Part shown: positions 27,332 to 36,111 of the stretch, in pieces
Position numbering within the stretch: the first letter of the stretch is position 1
How the letters are laid out: the number at the start of each line of letters is the position of its first letter
From: Hyphomicrobiaceae bacterium
GTDB lineage: Bacteria; Pseudomonadota; Alphaproteobacteria; Rhizobiales; Methyloligellaceae
Assembly (NCBI GenBank): GCA_028066055.1
Contig: JALCBY010000011.1
Location: forward strand, 38,514 to 102,513
Reading direction: 5' to 3'
Length of the DNA: 64,000 nucleotides
The notes under the pieces: generated by a model
Database searches by the model: none
What the model saw: only the letters and a program-made list of their open reading frames with translations
Told to the model about the DNA's origin: nothing
Made by a program: the position numbers and the translations under genes

Positions 27332-27850
27332 ATGACGGCAAAGAACAAAAAACAGAAACTGGAGAGGCTTGCCGGCATCCTCGATGTATATGGGGCGGAT
27401 GCATCGCGCTGGCCGGATGCCGAGCGCAAGGAATTGCGGTCCCTGATCAAGAGAGATCGGCAGGCTCGGTTGCTGCACCGGGAAGCCCGGGCGCTGGCGA
27501 GGGTCATGGACGCAGCACCCTCGATGCGTGCGAGTTCTGATCTGAAGGCGGAAATTGTGTCGGCAGCGGCAAGGTGTGGTGATCGTGAGGCGCGTGTGGT
27601 GCCGATCGAGGCCGGGCAGAGACCGCACAAGGCGGACACAAGGCCGGACGGAATGACAACATTTTGGCCGGCTGTGGGTCTGGCTGCATCCTTTGCCCTT
27701 GGAGTATATCTTGGGGTCTCCGGAGTTGGCGGAACTGCGCTGGATAACGCGTTTCAGTTGGCCGCACTCAACAATGGTGCGGAAGAGATCGGTTACACCG
27801 AACTCTGGCTTGACGAAAACGGCGGAGGAGAAGCTGAGGGTTTGCTGTGA
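27332..27850 (+). CDS. Putative anti-sigma factor, single membrane span
   Basis: The 172-residue product has a cytoplasmic N-terminal part with LAGILDVYGADASRWPDAER, a motif common in alphaproteobacterial proteins encoded beside ECF sigma factors. One membrane segment follows (about residues 110-130, FWPAVGLAASFALGVYLGV), then a short acidic periplasmic tail ending YTELWLDENGGG. There is no zinc-binding HxxxCxxC motif. An anti-sigma role is inferred from topology and position. It overlaps the next gene by 4 bases. Confidence 0.65.
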   Translation: MTAKNKKQKLERLAGILDVYGADASRWPDAERKELRSLIKRDRQARLLHREARALARVMDAAPSMRASSDLKAEIVSAAARCGDREARVVPIEAGQRPHKADTRPDGMTTFWPAVGLAASFALGVYLGVSGVGGTALDNAFQLAALNNGAEEIGYTELWLDENGGGEAEGLL

Positions 27851-28395
27851 CCGCGAATGGGAATGACGCATCCCGGGCGGGTACGCCGCGCCGGCGGCGA
27901 TGGATTTGGCTGGTTCTGATCGTCTCAGTGGGACTCAATCTTCTGTTCGTCGGCCTGGTCGCCGGCCGGATGTGGGCGCGATTGGACGGGCCGCCAGGCG
28001 CGCCACATCGAATTGTCACCCGCGCGGTCGAGAAATTCTCAGCCAAACTTCCCGCATCCAAGAAACAACGTGCGAACTCACTTCTGAAAAAGCAACGTGA
28101 AGACAACAGGTCGTTGAGACGAGAGTTTCGGGAAGCGCGGCGTGCGGCGAAAGAAGCTGCCTTGGCAACCACATATGACGAAAAGAGACTTGCCGATGCG
28201 CTCGCACGACTGCGGGATGTGCGAACGAGCCAGTATCAGGCGATGCACGCGATGGTGCTGGAATTGCTCAAGGACCTGACTCTGGAAGAGCGCAAGATAC
28301 TGCTGCGATATATTCAAAAAGCCTCCAGGCCGCATCGCCATGCCGACCATCCGGGAAACCGCAGGAAGAATGGCGAGAGACGACGCGAGCAGTAG
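27847..28395 (+). CDS. CnrR/CpxP-like periplasmic heavy-metal-sensor family protein
   Basis: The 182-residue product has an N-terminal membrane anchor (about residues 19-42, WIWLVLIVSVGLNLLFVGL), then a long, highly charged helical periplasmic domain (KKQREDNRSLRREFREARR, RLADALARLRDVRTSQYQAM, LTLEERKILLRYI). This matches the Metal_resist / CnrR-type hairpin fold. The His-rich tail (RPHRHADH) could bind metal. The GTG start overlaps the anti-sigma gene stop by 4 bases. It probably senses an envelope or metal signal for the sigma factor encoded upstream. Confidence 0.75.
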   Translation: MTANGNDASRAGTPRRRRWIWLVLIVSVGLNLLFVGLVAGRMWARLDGPPGAPHRIVTRAVEKFSAKLPASKKQRANSLLKKQREDNRSLRREFREARRAAKEAALATTYDEKRLADALARLRDVRTSQYQAMHAMVLELLKDLTLEERKILLRYIQKASRPHRHADHPGNRRKNGERRREQ

Positions 28396-28413
28396 GCCCG
28401 GCGCAGCGCGGCA

Positions 28414-30711
28414 TCAGGTGACATCTGCCGCCGGAGACGACATGATCGGCTTGAGTGGCAGGTGGCAAACGACGGTCGTTCCGTCTTTTTCGCTGCTTTC
28501 GATCTCGAATTTCCCACCGTGCATTTCGACCAGCGAGCGCGAGATTGCCAATCCCAGCCCGCTGCCTCGGTGGCTTTTCGTCAGTTGATTTTCCACTTGT
28601 TCGAACGGACGTCCGAGCTTGCTCAGTTCGGTTTCCGGTATGCCGATCCCGGTATCCTTTATCGTGATCTTGGCGTGCTCCTTGGCCTTGGACAGCCGAA
28701 CGGTAACGCGCCCGTTCCGGGGTGTGAACTTGACCGCATTGGACAGCAGGTTGAGCAGGATCTGCTTCACCGAGCGTTTGTCGGCGCGCATGTTGAGTTG
28801 CTTCAGGCCGACCCGTTTCAATTCGATCGAGCGCTCTTCGGCCACCGGTGCGACCACGCGTATGCTGTCTTTGATGATCTCGCCTGCGTCGATGGACTTG
28901 ATGTCGAGATTAAGCCGCCCGGCCTCGATCTTCGACATATCCAGGACGTCGTTGATAACCTCCAGCAGGTAGGTGCCGCTTTCGTGAATGTCGCGGGCGT
29001 ACTCGAGGTATTTCTTGTTGCCGATGGGCCCGAACAGTCCATTCTCCATGACTTCGGAGAAACCGATGATTGCATTCAACGGAGTCCGCAGTTCGTGACT
29101 GATGTTGGCAAGGAATTCTGACTTGGCCTGGTTGGCCGCTTCCGCACGATTCTTCTCGAGCGCGTATTTCTCCATCAGGTCGACGAGCTGCTGCTTCTGC
29201 TGTTCGAGTTCGCGGCGTGACTGGCGCAGGTCCGTGATGGTCGCCTTAAGCTCTTCCTCGCCTTTTTGCTGGCGTTGCTGGCTTTGTTTGAGGGACGTGA
29301 TGTCCGTGCCGACGCTGACATAACCGCCGTCATTCGTGCGGCGCTCATCGATGTGCAGCCAGCTGCCGTCCTCCAGTTGCGCTTCGTAGGTGTGCGCACC
29401 TGAAGATTTGTCGTCGCTCATGGTGACTTTGGTGCGCACGATTGGCGCGGCGGCCGCGGCGATGACCTCCTCATACGGAGCGCCCGGCGATACCGCATCG
29501 TCTGTAAGATTATAGAACTGTTTGTACTTCCCATTGCACATGACAAGGCGGTTGTCCGCATCCCACAGGACGAAGGCTTCGGATATTGCCTCGATGGCGT
29601 CATGCAGCCGGGCATCACCGGCGGTTTCGGTTTGTGCCGACGTTTGTGCGCGATCGCGGGGTGAAACGATGCCGATCAGATGAATCTCGTTGGTTGCTTC
29701 GTCTCTCCGGAAGGTGCCGTTGAAGATCATCTTGGCCCAATGACCGCCTTTCTGCCGCATGCGAAATGGACGTTCGAAGCTTTCTATGCCGCTGCGGACG
29801 GCTTCCTTCACGGCTCCGAGCAGGTTGTCGCCGGAGTGCATCGCGCTTGCGATGTCTCTGTAAGGCAGAACCGAACCGGACCCGTCACGCCCGAGCAGTT
29901 CATTCGCCGACTGCGAGAGACGGACATGACCCCGCGCGATGTTCCAGTCCCACAATGCCAGGCCGGCCTTCTCGAATGCGACATCGAGGTCCGTCCGTGC
30001 GGAAGTCAGTTCCTCTTCGGCGCGTGCCGCGCGCTCTGACAACCAGCTGAAGCTCGCACCCATCAGTAGCAGCAGGATGCCTGTGGTCAGCGAAAGGGTG
30101 GTTCCGAGAGCCGCGATTTTTCTCCAACCGCTCAGCGCTTTCCCAAGGGGCTGGATGAGCGCGACCTGAGCGTCTGTTCCAGGAAGGTTCCGGACCGTGG
30201 CCAGAGCGTCGGTGCCGTCGGTTAGTGTGATAACAACCACGCCTGCACGGGAGCCGAGTATGGTCACCGGCTGGTCAGGCCCCAGGATTTGCAGGAGCGT
30301 GCGTTCTTCGGCATTGGCGGTGATGGGTGCGGCCGCCCGGATTTTGCCGTTGCTGTCGGCAAGCAAGATCTGGCGGCCCTCCAGCGTCGCTCCGGCAGGC
30401 AGGCTTTCCGCCAGGCGGTTTTGCCAGTCGGTGCGTTTCGAGGCGGTGTTCTGGAGATTTGCCTCAACGGCGTTTGCTATCAGGGTCAGCCGTGCTTGAG
30501 CCTCTTCGACGGCGATGTTCCTTCCCAGTGTAAAGAGGGTCACAACGCCTGCGATGAGAATTATGAAAAACAGGACGATAAGATATGGAATGAGACGACG
30601 AATCGCTCGTTCCGAAAGATATTTTTCGAGAATGTGTACGCCGAACCGATTGAATAGTTCGCTCGCCTGAATAGAAATTTCATCCGGGCGCGCGGTTCGC
30701 GTCCGCGCCAT
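28414..30711 (-). CDS. pleC: PleC-like PAS sensor histidine kinase
   Basis: PleC acts as phosphatase/kinase for DivK and PleD in alphaproteobacterial cell polarity. The product, about 765 residues, has two membrane segments (about residues 35-58 and 210-230) flanking a periplasmic domain. Two PAS-like domains follow (LDVAFEKAGLALWDW near 270 and ISEAFVLWDADNRLVMCN near 400), then a coiled-coil (QQRQQKGEEELKATI). The HisKA domain has FLANISHELRTPLNAIIGFS and the HATPase domain has DTGIGIP and GSGLGLAIS. The start at 30711 has GAGGGGG about 6 bases upstream; the frame extends to 30774. Rhizobial pleC lies near glnE and pepN, which supports the name. Confidence 0.8.
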   Translation of the reverse strand: MARTRTARPDEISIQASELFNRFGVHILEKYLSERAIRRLIPYLIVLFFIILIAGVVTLFTLGRNIAVEEAQARLTLIANAVEANLQNTASKRTDWQNRLAESLPAGATLEGRQILLADSNGKIRAAAPITANAEERTLLQILGPDQPVTILGSRAGVVVITLTDGTDALATVRNLPGTDAQVALIQPLGKALSGWRKIAALGTTLSLTTGILLLLMGASFSWLSERAARAEEELTSARTDLDVAFEKAGLALWDWNIARGHVRLSQSANELLGRDGSGSVLPYRDIASAMHSGDNLLGAVKEAVRSGIESFERPFRMRQKGGHWAKMIFNGTFRRDEATNEIHLIGIVSPRDRAQTSAQTETAGDARLHDAIEAISEAFVLWDADNRLVMCNGKYKQFYNLTDDAVSPGAPYEEVIAAAAAPIVRTKVTMSDDKSSGAHTYEAQLEDGSWLHIDERRTNDGGYVSVGTDITSLKQSQQRQQKGEEELKATITDLRQSRRELEQQKQQLVDLMEKYALEKNRAEAANQAKSEFLANISHELRTPLNAIIGFSEVMENGLFGPIGNKKYLEYARDIHESGTYLLEVINDVLDMSKIEAGRLNLDIKSIDAGEIIKDSIRVVAPVAEERSIELKRVGLKQLNMRADKRSVKQILLNLLSNAVKFTPRNGRVTVRLSKAKEHAKITIKDTGIGIPETELSKLGRPFEQVENQLTKSHRGSGLGLAISRSLVEMHGGKFEIESSEKDGTTVVCHLPLKPIMSSPAADVT

Positions 30712-30880
30712 GCTTTGCCCCCTCAAGATTCGCTGCACCTTCTGGTCCGGAGGTGTGCCGCATCTCCGAATCACTTATCCAATTGATTCGAAAAGTGACT
30801 CTCTTGTCTAGAGAGAACATGTGGAGAACCTGTGGAGACAGTCCAGCGCTTTTGCGGCGAGCCGATAAAACGGGCTACAC

Positions 30881-33529
30881 CTACTCAAGTGTTTTCGTAA
30901 CGATTTCATATAGATCGCGCGACAACTTCTGGTGAGATGCGATCCTTTCAAGCTCCGCCTTGGCCAGGTTTTGTCGACTGGCCTCCAGCATCCTCCAGGT
31001 TTTGAATGCACCGAGCATGCGCGCAGAGACCTGCGGATTGATTCCGTCGATCTCCAATACCGTATCGGCGACCAGCCGGAACCCGGCGCCGTCCGCACGG
31101 CAGAAACCTGTCGGGTTCATGTTCGCGAATGCCCCGATGAGCGCGCGGACCTTGTTCGGGTTCTTTAGTGAAAACAGCGGATGCTCCGTTAGCGACCGAA
31201 CCCGCTCTGGTACGTCCGGCAGCGTGGACATGGCCTGAAGCGCAAACCATTTGTCGATCACCAGATGATCATCTTTCCATTTCTCGTAGAAATCGTCGAA
31301 GGCGGCATCACGTTTCTCACCATCCATATGGCTGAAGATGCTGAGTGCGGCGATTGCATCCGTCATGTTTACCGCACTCTTGTAATGCGCATTCACGCGA
31401 TTTGCATCGCGCTCCTCTCCGGTTGCTGATAGCATGCCGAGCGCGGCGTTGCGCAGGGCGCGCCTGCCGGTATCGGAAACTTCCGGCGAGTATGGACCGG
31501 ACACCTCGTTGGCCTCGTAGAGCTCAACCAGCTCATCATACATGTATTGTGCGATTTCGCGTCTGAGCCAGTTTCTCGCCTGGTGAATGGCGGTCGGATC
31601 GACGTCGCTGCCAATATCCCGGGCGATGTCCGCCTCACTTGGCATTTTCAGGATTTCCGCGCGATAGGCGGCTTCGAGTGTTTCATCGCGCAATCCGGCG
31701 GCGAGGGCGGCGGCAAAGGTGGACGCAGGGACGGGGTCCGTCCCGTTCCTGATATTGTCGGTGGCTGCGGTGAGCACGCGCAGAGCGTAACTTTGGCTGG
31801 CCTGCCAGCGATTGAACGCGTCGCTGTCGTTTGCCATCAGAAACTCCAGATCGCGCTCTGACAGGTTCGACGTCAGCTTCACCGGTGCTGAAAACTCTCT
31901 CAACAGGGATGCGACGGGCGGCGATGGAATGTCGGTAAACCGGAATTTCTGGCGCGGTTCCGTCACATGGATCAACCCGTCGTCGATGATCTGTCCCGAT
32001 TCAAGCTTCAACGGCAGGTCGTCACCATTCTGTCCAAGCAGTCCAAGTTTGAGCGGAATGTGAAGCGGCAGCTTCTTCGACTGACCTGGCGTCTTGGGTG
32101 TCAGTTGGTTGACATCGAGCTCGGCCACCTTACTGGCCGCGTCGTATGAGAGTGATGCCACGACTTCTGGCGTACCGGACTGATTGTACCAGCGCATGAA
32201 CTGTGTCAGATCATCGCCCGTTGCTTCGCTCATGCAGGCGATGAAATCCTCCACGGTCGCCGCATCGCCGTCATGCCGGTCGAAATAGAGGTCCATTCCG
32301 GCACGGAAGCCGTCGCGGCCGACGATCGCTTCGATCATGCGGCAAAGCTCGGCGCCTTTTTCGTAAACCGTTGCGGTATAGAAGTTGTTGATCTCGATAT
32401 AGGAGTCGGGCCGGACGGGATGCGCCAGCGGTCCGCCGTCTTCCGGAAACTGGTGCGTTTTCAGCATGCGGACGTCGTTGATCCGCTCCACCGGTCTTGA
32501 GCGCAGATCAGATGTGAACTCCTGGTCCCTGTAAACCGTCAGGCCTTCCTTCAGGCAGAGCTGGAACCAGTCGCGGCACGTGATGCGATTGCCGGTCCAG
32601 TTGTGAAAATATTCGTGTGCGATAACCGCTTCGATTGCCGCATAGTCTGCGTCAGTCGCGGTTTCGGGCCGTGCCAGGATGAGCTTGTCGTTGAAGATGT
32701 TGAGGCCCTTGTTTTCCATGGCCCCCATGTTGAAGTCACTGACCGCGACGATCATGAAAATGTCGAGATCGTATTCGCGGCCAAAGCGCTCTTCGTCCCA
32801 CTTCATGGATCGTTTGAGGGATTCCATCGCCCACGCGCAGCGGTCGATGGATCCGGGCTCGACGTAGATAAGCAGGTCGACGTTTCGCCCGGACTGGGTC
32901 GTGAAGCTGTCCCGCACATGATCCAGCGCACCCCCCACCATGGCGAAAAGGTAGCTGGGTTTGGGATGAGGGTCGTCCCAGACCGCGAAGTGCGTTCCGG
33001 TATTGTCGGGCGCGCGTTTCTGCACGAGATTGCCGTTTGCCAGCAATACCGGTGCGATATCGAAATCCGCCTGGAGGCGGGTGGTATAGCGCGACAGAAC
33101 GTCCGGACGGTCGGTGAAATAGGTGATGCGGCGAAACCCTTGCGCCTCGCATTGGGTGCAGAAAATGTTCCGCGAGCGATAGAGTCCGGAAAGTACGGTG
33201 TTGGCTTCGGGGTTGCAGTAGGTGGTGATTTCCAGCTCGAACGCGCCGTCCGGTGCGTGGGGCAGGGTGAGTGCTGTATCGCTCTGCTCATAGTCCGGCG
33301 GTTGAAGTTTCCGTCCGTTGAGACGAACCTCATCCAGTCCGAGGGCTTCGCCGTCCAGAACAAGGGAAGGCGCCGGCACCTCGGCTTTGGGATTGGGCCG
33401 GACCTGAAGCCGCGAACGAACGCGGGTCGCGGTCGGATGCAGGTTCACGTCCAACGAAACGGTATCAATCAGGAATTCTGGCGGGGTGTAGTCCTTGAGG
33501 TAGATGGTCTGCGGTGCGGATTTGTCCAT
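30881..33529 (-). CDS. pepN: Aminopeptidase N, M1 metalloprotease
   Basis: PepN is a zinc aminopeptidase that removes N-terminal residues from cytoplasmic peptides. The 882-residue product has the exopeptidase motif GAMEN (residues 269-273), the zinc site HEYFH (305-309) and the third ligand Glu328 in LKEGLTVY at the standard 18-residue spacing. The C-terminal half is the helical domain of bacterial PepN (DUF3458). It starts at ATG 33529. Upstream is the unexplained stretch 33530-33994, which probably contains its promoter. Confidence 0.95.
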   Translation of the reverse strand: MDKSAPQTIYLKDYTPPEFLIDTVSLDVNLHPTATRVRSRLQVRPNPKAEVPAPSLVLDGEALGLDEVRLNGRKLQPPDYEQSDTALTLPHAPDGAFELEITTYCNPEANTVLSGLYRSRNIFCTQCEAQGFRRITYFTDRPDVLSRYTTRLQADFDIAPVLLANGNLVQKRAPDNTGTHFAVWDDPHPKPSYLFAMVGGALDHVRDSFTTQSGRNVDLLIYVEPGSIDRCAWAMESLKRSMKWDEERFGREYDLDIFMIVAVSDFNMGAMENKGLNIFNDKLILARPETATDADYAAIEAVIAHEYFHNWTGNRITCRDWFQLCLKEGLTVYRDQEFTSDLRSRPVERINDVRMLKTHQFPEDGGPLAHPVRPDSYIEINNFYTATVYEKGAELCRMIEAIVGRDGFRAGMDLYFDRHDGDAATVEDFIACMSEATGDDLTQFMRWYNQSGTPEVVASLSYDAASKVAELDVNQLTPKTPGQSKKLPLHIPLKLGLLGQNGDDLPLKLESGQIIDDGLIHVTEPRQKFRFTDIPSPPVASLLREFSAPVKLTSNLSERDLEFLMANDSDAFNRWQASQSYALRVLTAATDNIRNGTDPVPASTFAAALAAGLRDETLEAAYRAEILKMPSEADIARDIGSDVDPTAIHQARNWLRREIAQYMYDELVELYEANEVSGPYSPEVSDTGRRALRNAALGMLSATGEERDANRVNAHYKSAVNMTDAIAALSIFSHMDGEKRDAAFDDFYEKWKDDHLVIDKWFALQAMSTLPDVPERVRSLTEHPLFSLKNPNKVRALIGAFANMNPTGFCRADGAGFRLVADTVLEIDGINPQVSARMLGAFKTWRMLEASRQNLAKAELERIASHQKLSRDLYEIVTKTLE

Positions 33530-33994
33530 GACGTTCTGCGGGGCTCACTAACGGTCGCGCTGGACCCGGTGTTTAGAGGGTGAACGGGAAGAAGGCAAAC
33601 CATGCGAACGAAATGGGCGCGCGTTAAGACGCCGCGTGACGGACGATCTGTGCGACGGGGCATTTGTGCTGCAGCTTGTGGTCCGGCAATCAGGGGTTCC
33701 CCAGACGAGACTGTGTGTCATCCGACCACCCGCAAGCGGCGACCCGCTGTGCCAGAAGCGCCCCGGCGCACATTGGTATGCGCGTTCCTCCAACCGGGCG
33801 TTGCGCTCATTCGCCCGTGCCGGCCATGTGATGTTGGAAGGGCATCCTTCCGCCTCGCCCTCGGCCCGTGTGCGGGCGCGGAGGGGTGTGCCCGACTGCA
33901 CGCACCGGCGTCCGGAATTGCCCCAAAACACAAGACCGGGGCCGGGTCGGCAAATCGCGCCGTCGGGACGGTTCACCCGGCGTCCGATGCAGAA
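33530..33994. other. Unassigned 465-base GC-rich stretch upstream of pepN
   Basis: Several frames are open on both strands, but none encodes a protein I recognise. The translations are rich in Arg, Pro, Ser and Cys, as expected of non-coding GC-rich DNA read in any frame. Small inverted repeats are present, for example GGAAGG/CCTTCC near 33837-33852 and GGGG/CCCC near 33697-33706. The part next to 33529 must hold the pepN promoter and leader. It marks the join between the core block and the accessory island. Confidence 0.5.
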
Positions 33995-34597
33995 CTACGC
34001 GGTCGCAAGGTATGAATTTCTGAACCGAAGACGGCAGGCGGCCGGATCCAGGTTGCGGCGGAAATCGGAAGGCGGACCATACAGGACACGCGCGACAAGG
34101 ATACGAGGTCCGGTGGCGTCCTGAAGAAACTTCGCACCATCGGCAAGCTCATCGGGGCTTGTGATTGTCATGGTCGACGCGATACCGGCACCTTCCGCCA
34201 TTTTTTCCAGATCGGTTCTGAGCGCAGTATGTCCGGGCTGACCGCCCGTTTCACCATGGCATCCGTTGTCGACGACGACAATCGATAGGTTCTCAGGTTG
34301 CAAGCTGGCGACGGTTGCAAGCGAGCCGACGTTCATCAGCAACTCGCCGTCTCCGGTGATAACGGCGACCTTGGATTCAGGAGCCGACAGGGCAACACCC
34401 AGCCCCATGCAGACGGCTGCGCCCATCGTGCCGGCCATCGTGTAAAGCTTTTCGCTGTCTCCCGTGAGCGCAGCCGCATCACGCGCCGGACCAGCTAACC
34501 CGCTTATGAAAAGATAGCCGTCGGTGCTCGGGAAGAGCTGCGGAAGGATTTCCCGGCGATCGAGTGTCGGTTTTGTCATCTTGGATGTTTCCTTCAT
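33995..34597 (-). CDS. ThDP-dependent decarboxylase beta subunit, ComE-like
   Basis: The 200-residue product is the ThDP-binding (pyrophosphate) half of a split decarboxylase of the sulfopyruvate/phosphonopyruvate type. The ThDP/Mg motif begins GDGELLMN near residue 82 and closes at VVVDNGCHGETGGQ about 27 residues later. An earlier MAGTMGAAVCMGLGVAL segment is typical of ComE. It overlaps the alpha subunit stop by 1 base (TAATG). An internal ATG at 34579 has a better AAGGA ribosome site. The substrate is probably a 3-substituted pyruvate, but neither sulfo- nor phosphonopyruvate can be confirmed from sequence. Confidence 0.8.
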   Translation of the reverse strand: MKETSKMTKPTLDRREILPQLFPSTDGYLFISGLAGPARDAAALTGDSEKLYTMAGTMGAAVCMGLGVALSAPESKVAVITGDGELLMNVGSLATVASLQPENLSIVVVDNGCHGETGGQPGHTALRTDLEKMAEGAGIASTMTITSPDELADGAKFLQDATGPRILVARVLYGPPSDFRRNLDPAACRLRFRNSYLATA

Positions 34598-35121
34598 TAT
34601 TTGAATTGCTTAGCGCCAAGGAACCTCTGCGACAGGACAAGCACTGATGCTTGTCCGCCTTTGAAGGTCGCTGACAGCGCGGCGTCGGTCGCAGGCGCAA
34701 GGTCGTCGGGTGTGTCGACCCGGAAGATCAGCATGCCCATCGCTTCCAGAATCGGTTCGGCCGCCTCGCCCATGGGATACTGCCAGGGGTTCTGTTCGCC
34801 GTAGTCGCCGCGCATCGAGACGACCATGAGAATGGGGAAGCGGCCGCCTTTGACGAACGACAGGAAATTCGGGCAGTTGCCGACACCGGATGACTGCATA
34901 CAAAGGACGGCGCGTTTGCCGACAAGATCTGCACCTGCGCAAATGGCAACACCTTCCTCCTCGGTGGTCAGAAGGATGGGCCGCATGTCGTTATGTGCTT
35001 CGGCAAGCTCGACAAGGCGTGCGTTTCCCGCGTCCGGAACGTAGCTCAGCAATGAGACATCCGCCTCGACAAGCTTGTCGAAGAGCTGGGCGGACCAGTC
35101 GTTTGGTTGGGGTTCAGTCAT
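34597..35121 (-). CDS. ThDP-dependent decarboxylase alpha subunit, ComD-like
   Basis: The 174-residue product is the pyrimidine-binding half. It has SYVPDAGNARLVELAEAH near the N-terminus, the conserved cofactor-activating Glu in TTEEEGVAICAGADL (about residues 53-67), and SSGVGNCPNFLSFVKGG, typical of ComD and of the N-terminal part of phosphonopyruvate decarboxylase. With the adjacent beta subunit it makes a complete enzyme converting a 2-oxo acid to an aldehyde and CO2. The aldehyde dehydrogenase encoded upstream in the same unit is the obvious next step. Confidence 0.8.
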   Translation of the reverse strand: MTEPQPNDWSAQLFDKLVEADVSLLSYVPDAGNARLVELAEAHNDMRPILLTTEEEGVAICAGADLVGKRAVLCMQSSGVGNCPNFLSFVKGGRFPILMVVSMRGDYGEQNPWQYPMGEAAEPILEAMGMLIFRVDTPDDLAPATDAALSATFKGGQASVLVLSQRFLGAKQFK

Positions 35122-35183
35122 CAGTTTTCATATCCTCCTTGATTGCGCGTTTTTTGTTTAAGGCGGCGGTGGAAATCCTAGAT

Positions 35184-36098
35184 TCACGTCCAGCTGCTGC
35201 CGAAATCCTGATCAAACAGCTGCTTGAAATTGTCGGCGAACGACTGGGCGATTTCGGAGCGCGGGCGGTTTGCCGGAAATGCGATCCCCGGCTCGAACTG
35301 TATGGTTGGATGGAATGGCTTGATGCAGAGGTCGTCGCTTTCCATCTCCTTCGCCGTGATCGGTTCGACAATGGCGGCGCCTGAACCGGCCTCGACAAGC
35401 TTGTAAATCATCGTTGCCAAATTGGCCTCGATTTTCACGCTTGGTTCGACATCGGCTGCCCGAAACACGGCGAGAACCTTGTATTGTGTCTGGGTTTCTT
35501 TTTCCTGGCATACGAGGGGAACCCCGGCTAGGTCTTCGACGTGAATCTCGCTTCGGCTGCACAGCGGATGCCCTTTGGGCAGGATGCAGACTCCTTCGAC
35601 GGGTTTCAAAGGTTCGATGTCCAGTCCATGAACGTCATTCGCAAAAAATGCGATGCCGACGTCAAACTGGTTGATCAGCATCTTGTTCACGACGGACGGT
35701 GTCGTGTCGGTGCTGACCGTTATCGAAACCTCCGGATACTTTTCTTCAAGCCGGGCGACGGCGCGAGCAAGATAGGCCGACGACAACCCGAGCGTACCGG
35801 TGATCCGCAACGTATCCGATTTCAGGCGCGCAATGCCTTGTGCGGCGCTCTCGATGCGGCTGAGCGACTGGATACTGCGGTCGACTTCGCTATGGAGCAT
35901 GATGGCTTCACGCGTCGGTTTGATGTTTCCGCCATGGCGCTGGAAGAGGGCGAAACCGACCTTGGACTCAAACTCGCGAATAAGCCGGCTGACCGCGGGC
36001 TGGCTGATGCCGAGCAGTTCGCCCGCAGCCGTCATCGATCCCGTCAGCATGACGACGTGAAACGCCTCGACCTGACGATGATTGATCCACCCTGTCAT
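35184..36098 (-). CDS. LysR-family transcriptional regulator
   Basis: The 304-residue product has an N-terminal winged helix (VEAFHVVMLTGSMTAAGELL, GISQPAVSRLIREFE) and a two-lobed LysR effector domain (LRITGTLGLSSAYLARAV, FDVGIAFFANDV, CILPKGHPLCSRSEI). The HTH region resembles the NocR/OccR branch that senses amino-acid-like opines. It lies inside the minus-strand catabolic unit between the aldehyde dehydrogenase (13-base gap) and the decarboxylase (62-base gap). It probably controls this unit in response to the substrate or an intermediate. Confidence 0.88.
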   Translation of the reverse strand: MTGWINHRQVEAFHVVMLTGSMTAAGELLGISQPAVSRLIREFESKVGFALFQRHGGNIKPTREAIMLHSEVDRSIQSLSRIESAAQGIARLKSDTLRITGTLGLSSAYLARAVARLEEKYPEVSITVSTDTTPSVVNKMLINQFDVGIAFFANDVHGLDIEPLKPVEGVCILPKGHPLCSRSEIHVEDLAGVPLVCQEKETQTQYKVLAVFRAADVEPSVKIEANLATMIYKLVEAGSGAAIVEPITAKEMESDDLCIKPFHPTIQFEPGIAFPANRPRSEIAQSFADNFKQLFDQDFGSSWT

Positions 36099-36111
36099 TC
36101 CGCGAGTCCGT

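Noticed and set aside
32603-33583. 326-codon open frame opposite the N-terminal half of pepN
   Set aside because: pepN has all M1 motifs in this span, and the antisense product shows no domain.
33548-34124. Several open frames in the stretch upstream of pepN
   Set aside because: Composition is typical of random GC-rich frames (Arg, Pro, Ser), no ribosome site is convincing, and frames on both strands are equally open.
33995-35121. Firm naming of the split decarboxylase as ComD and ComE of coenzyme M synthesis
   Set aside because: Sulfopyruvate and phosphonopyruvate decarboxylases cannot be told apart by eye, and no other coenzyme M gene is in the window.
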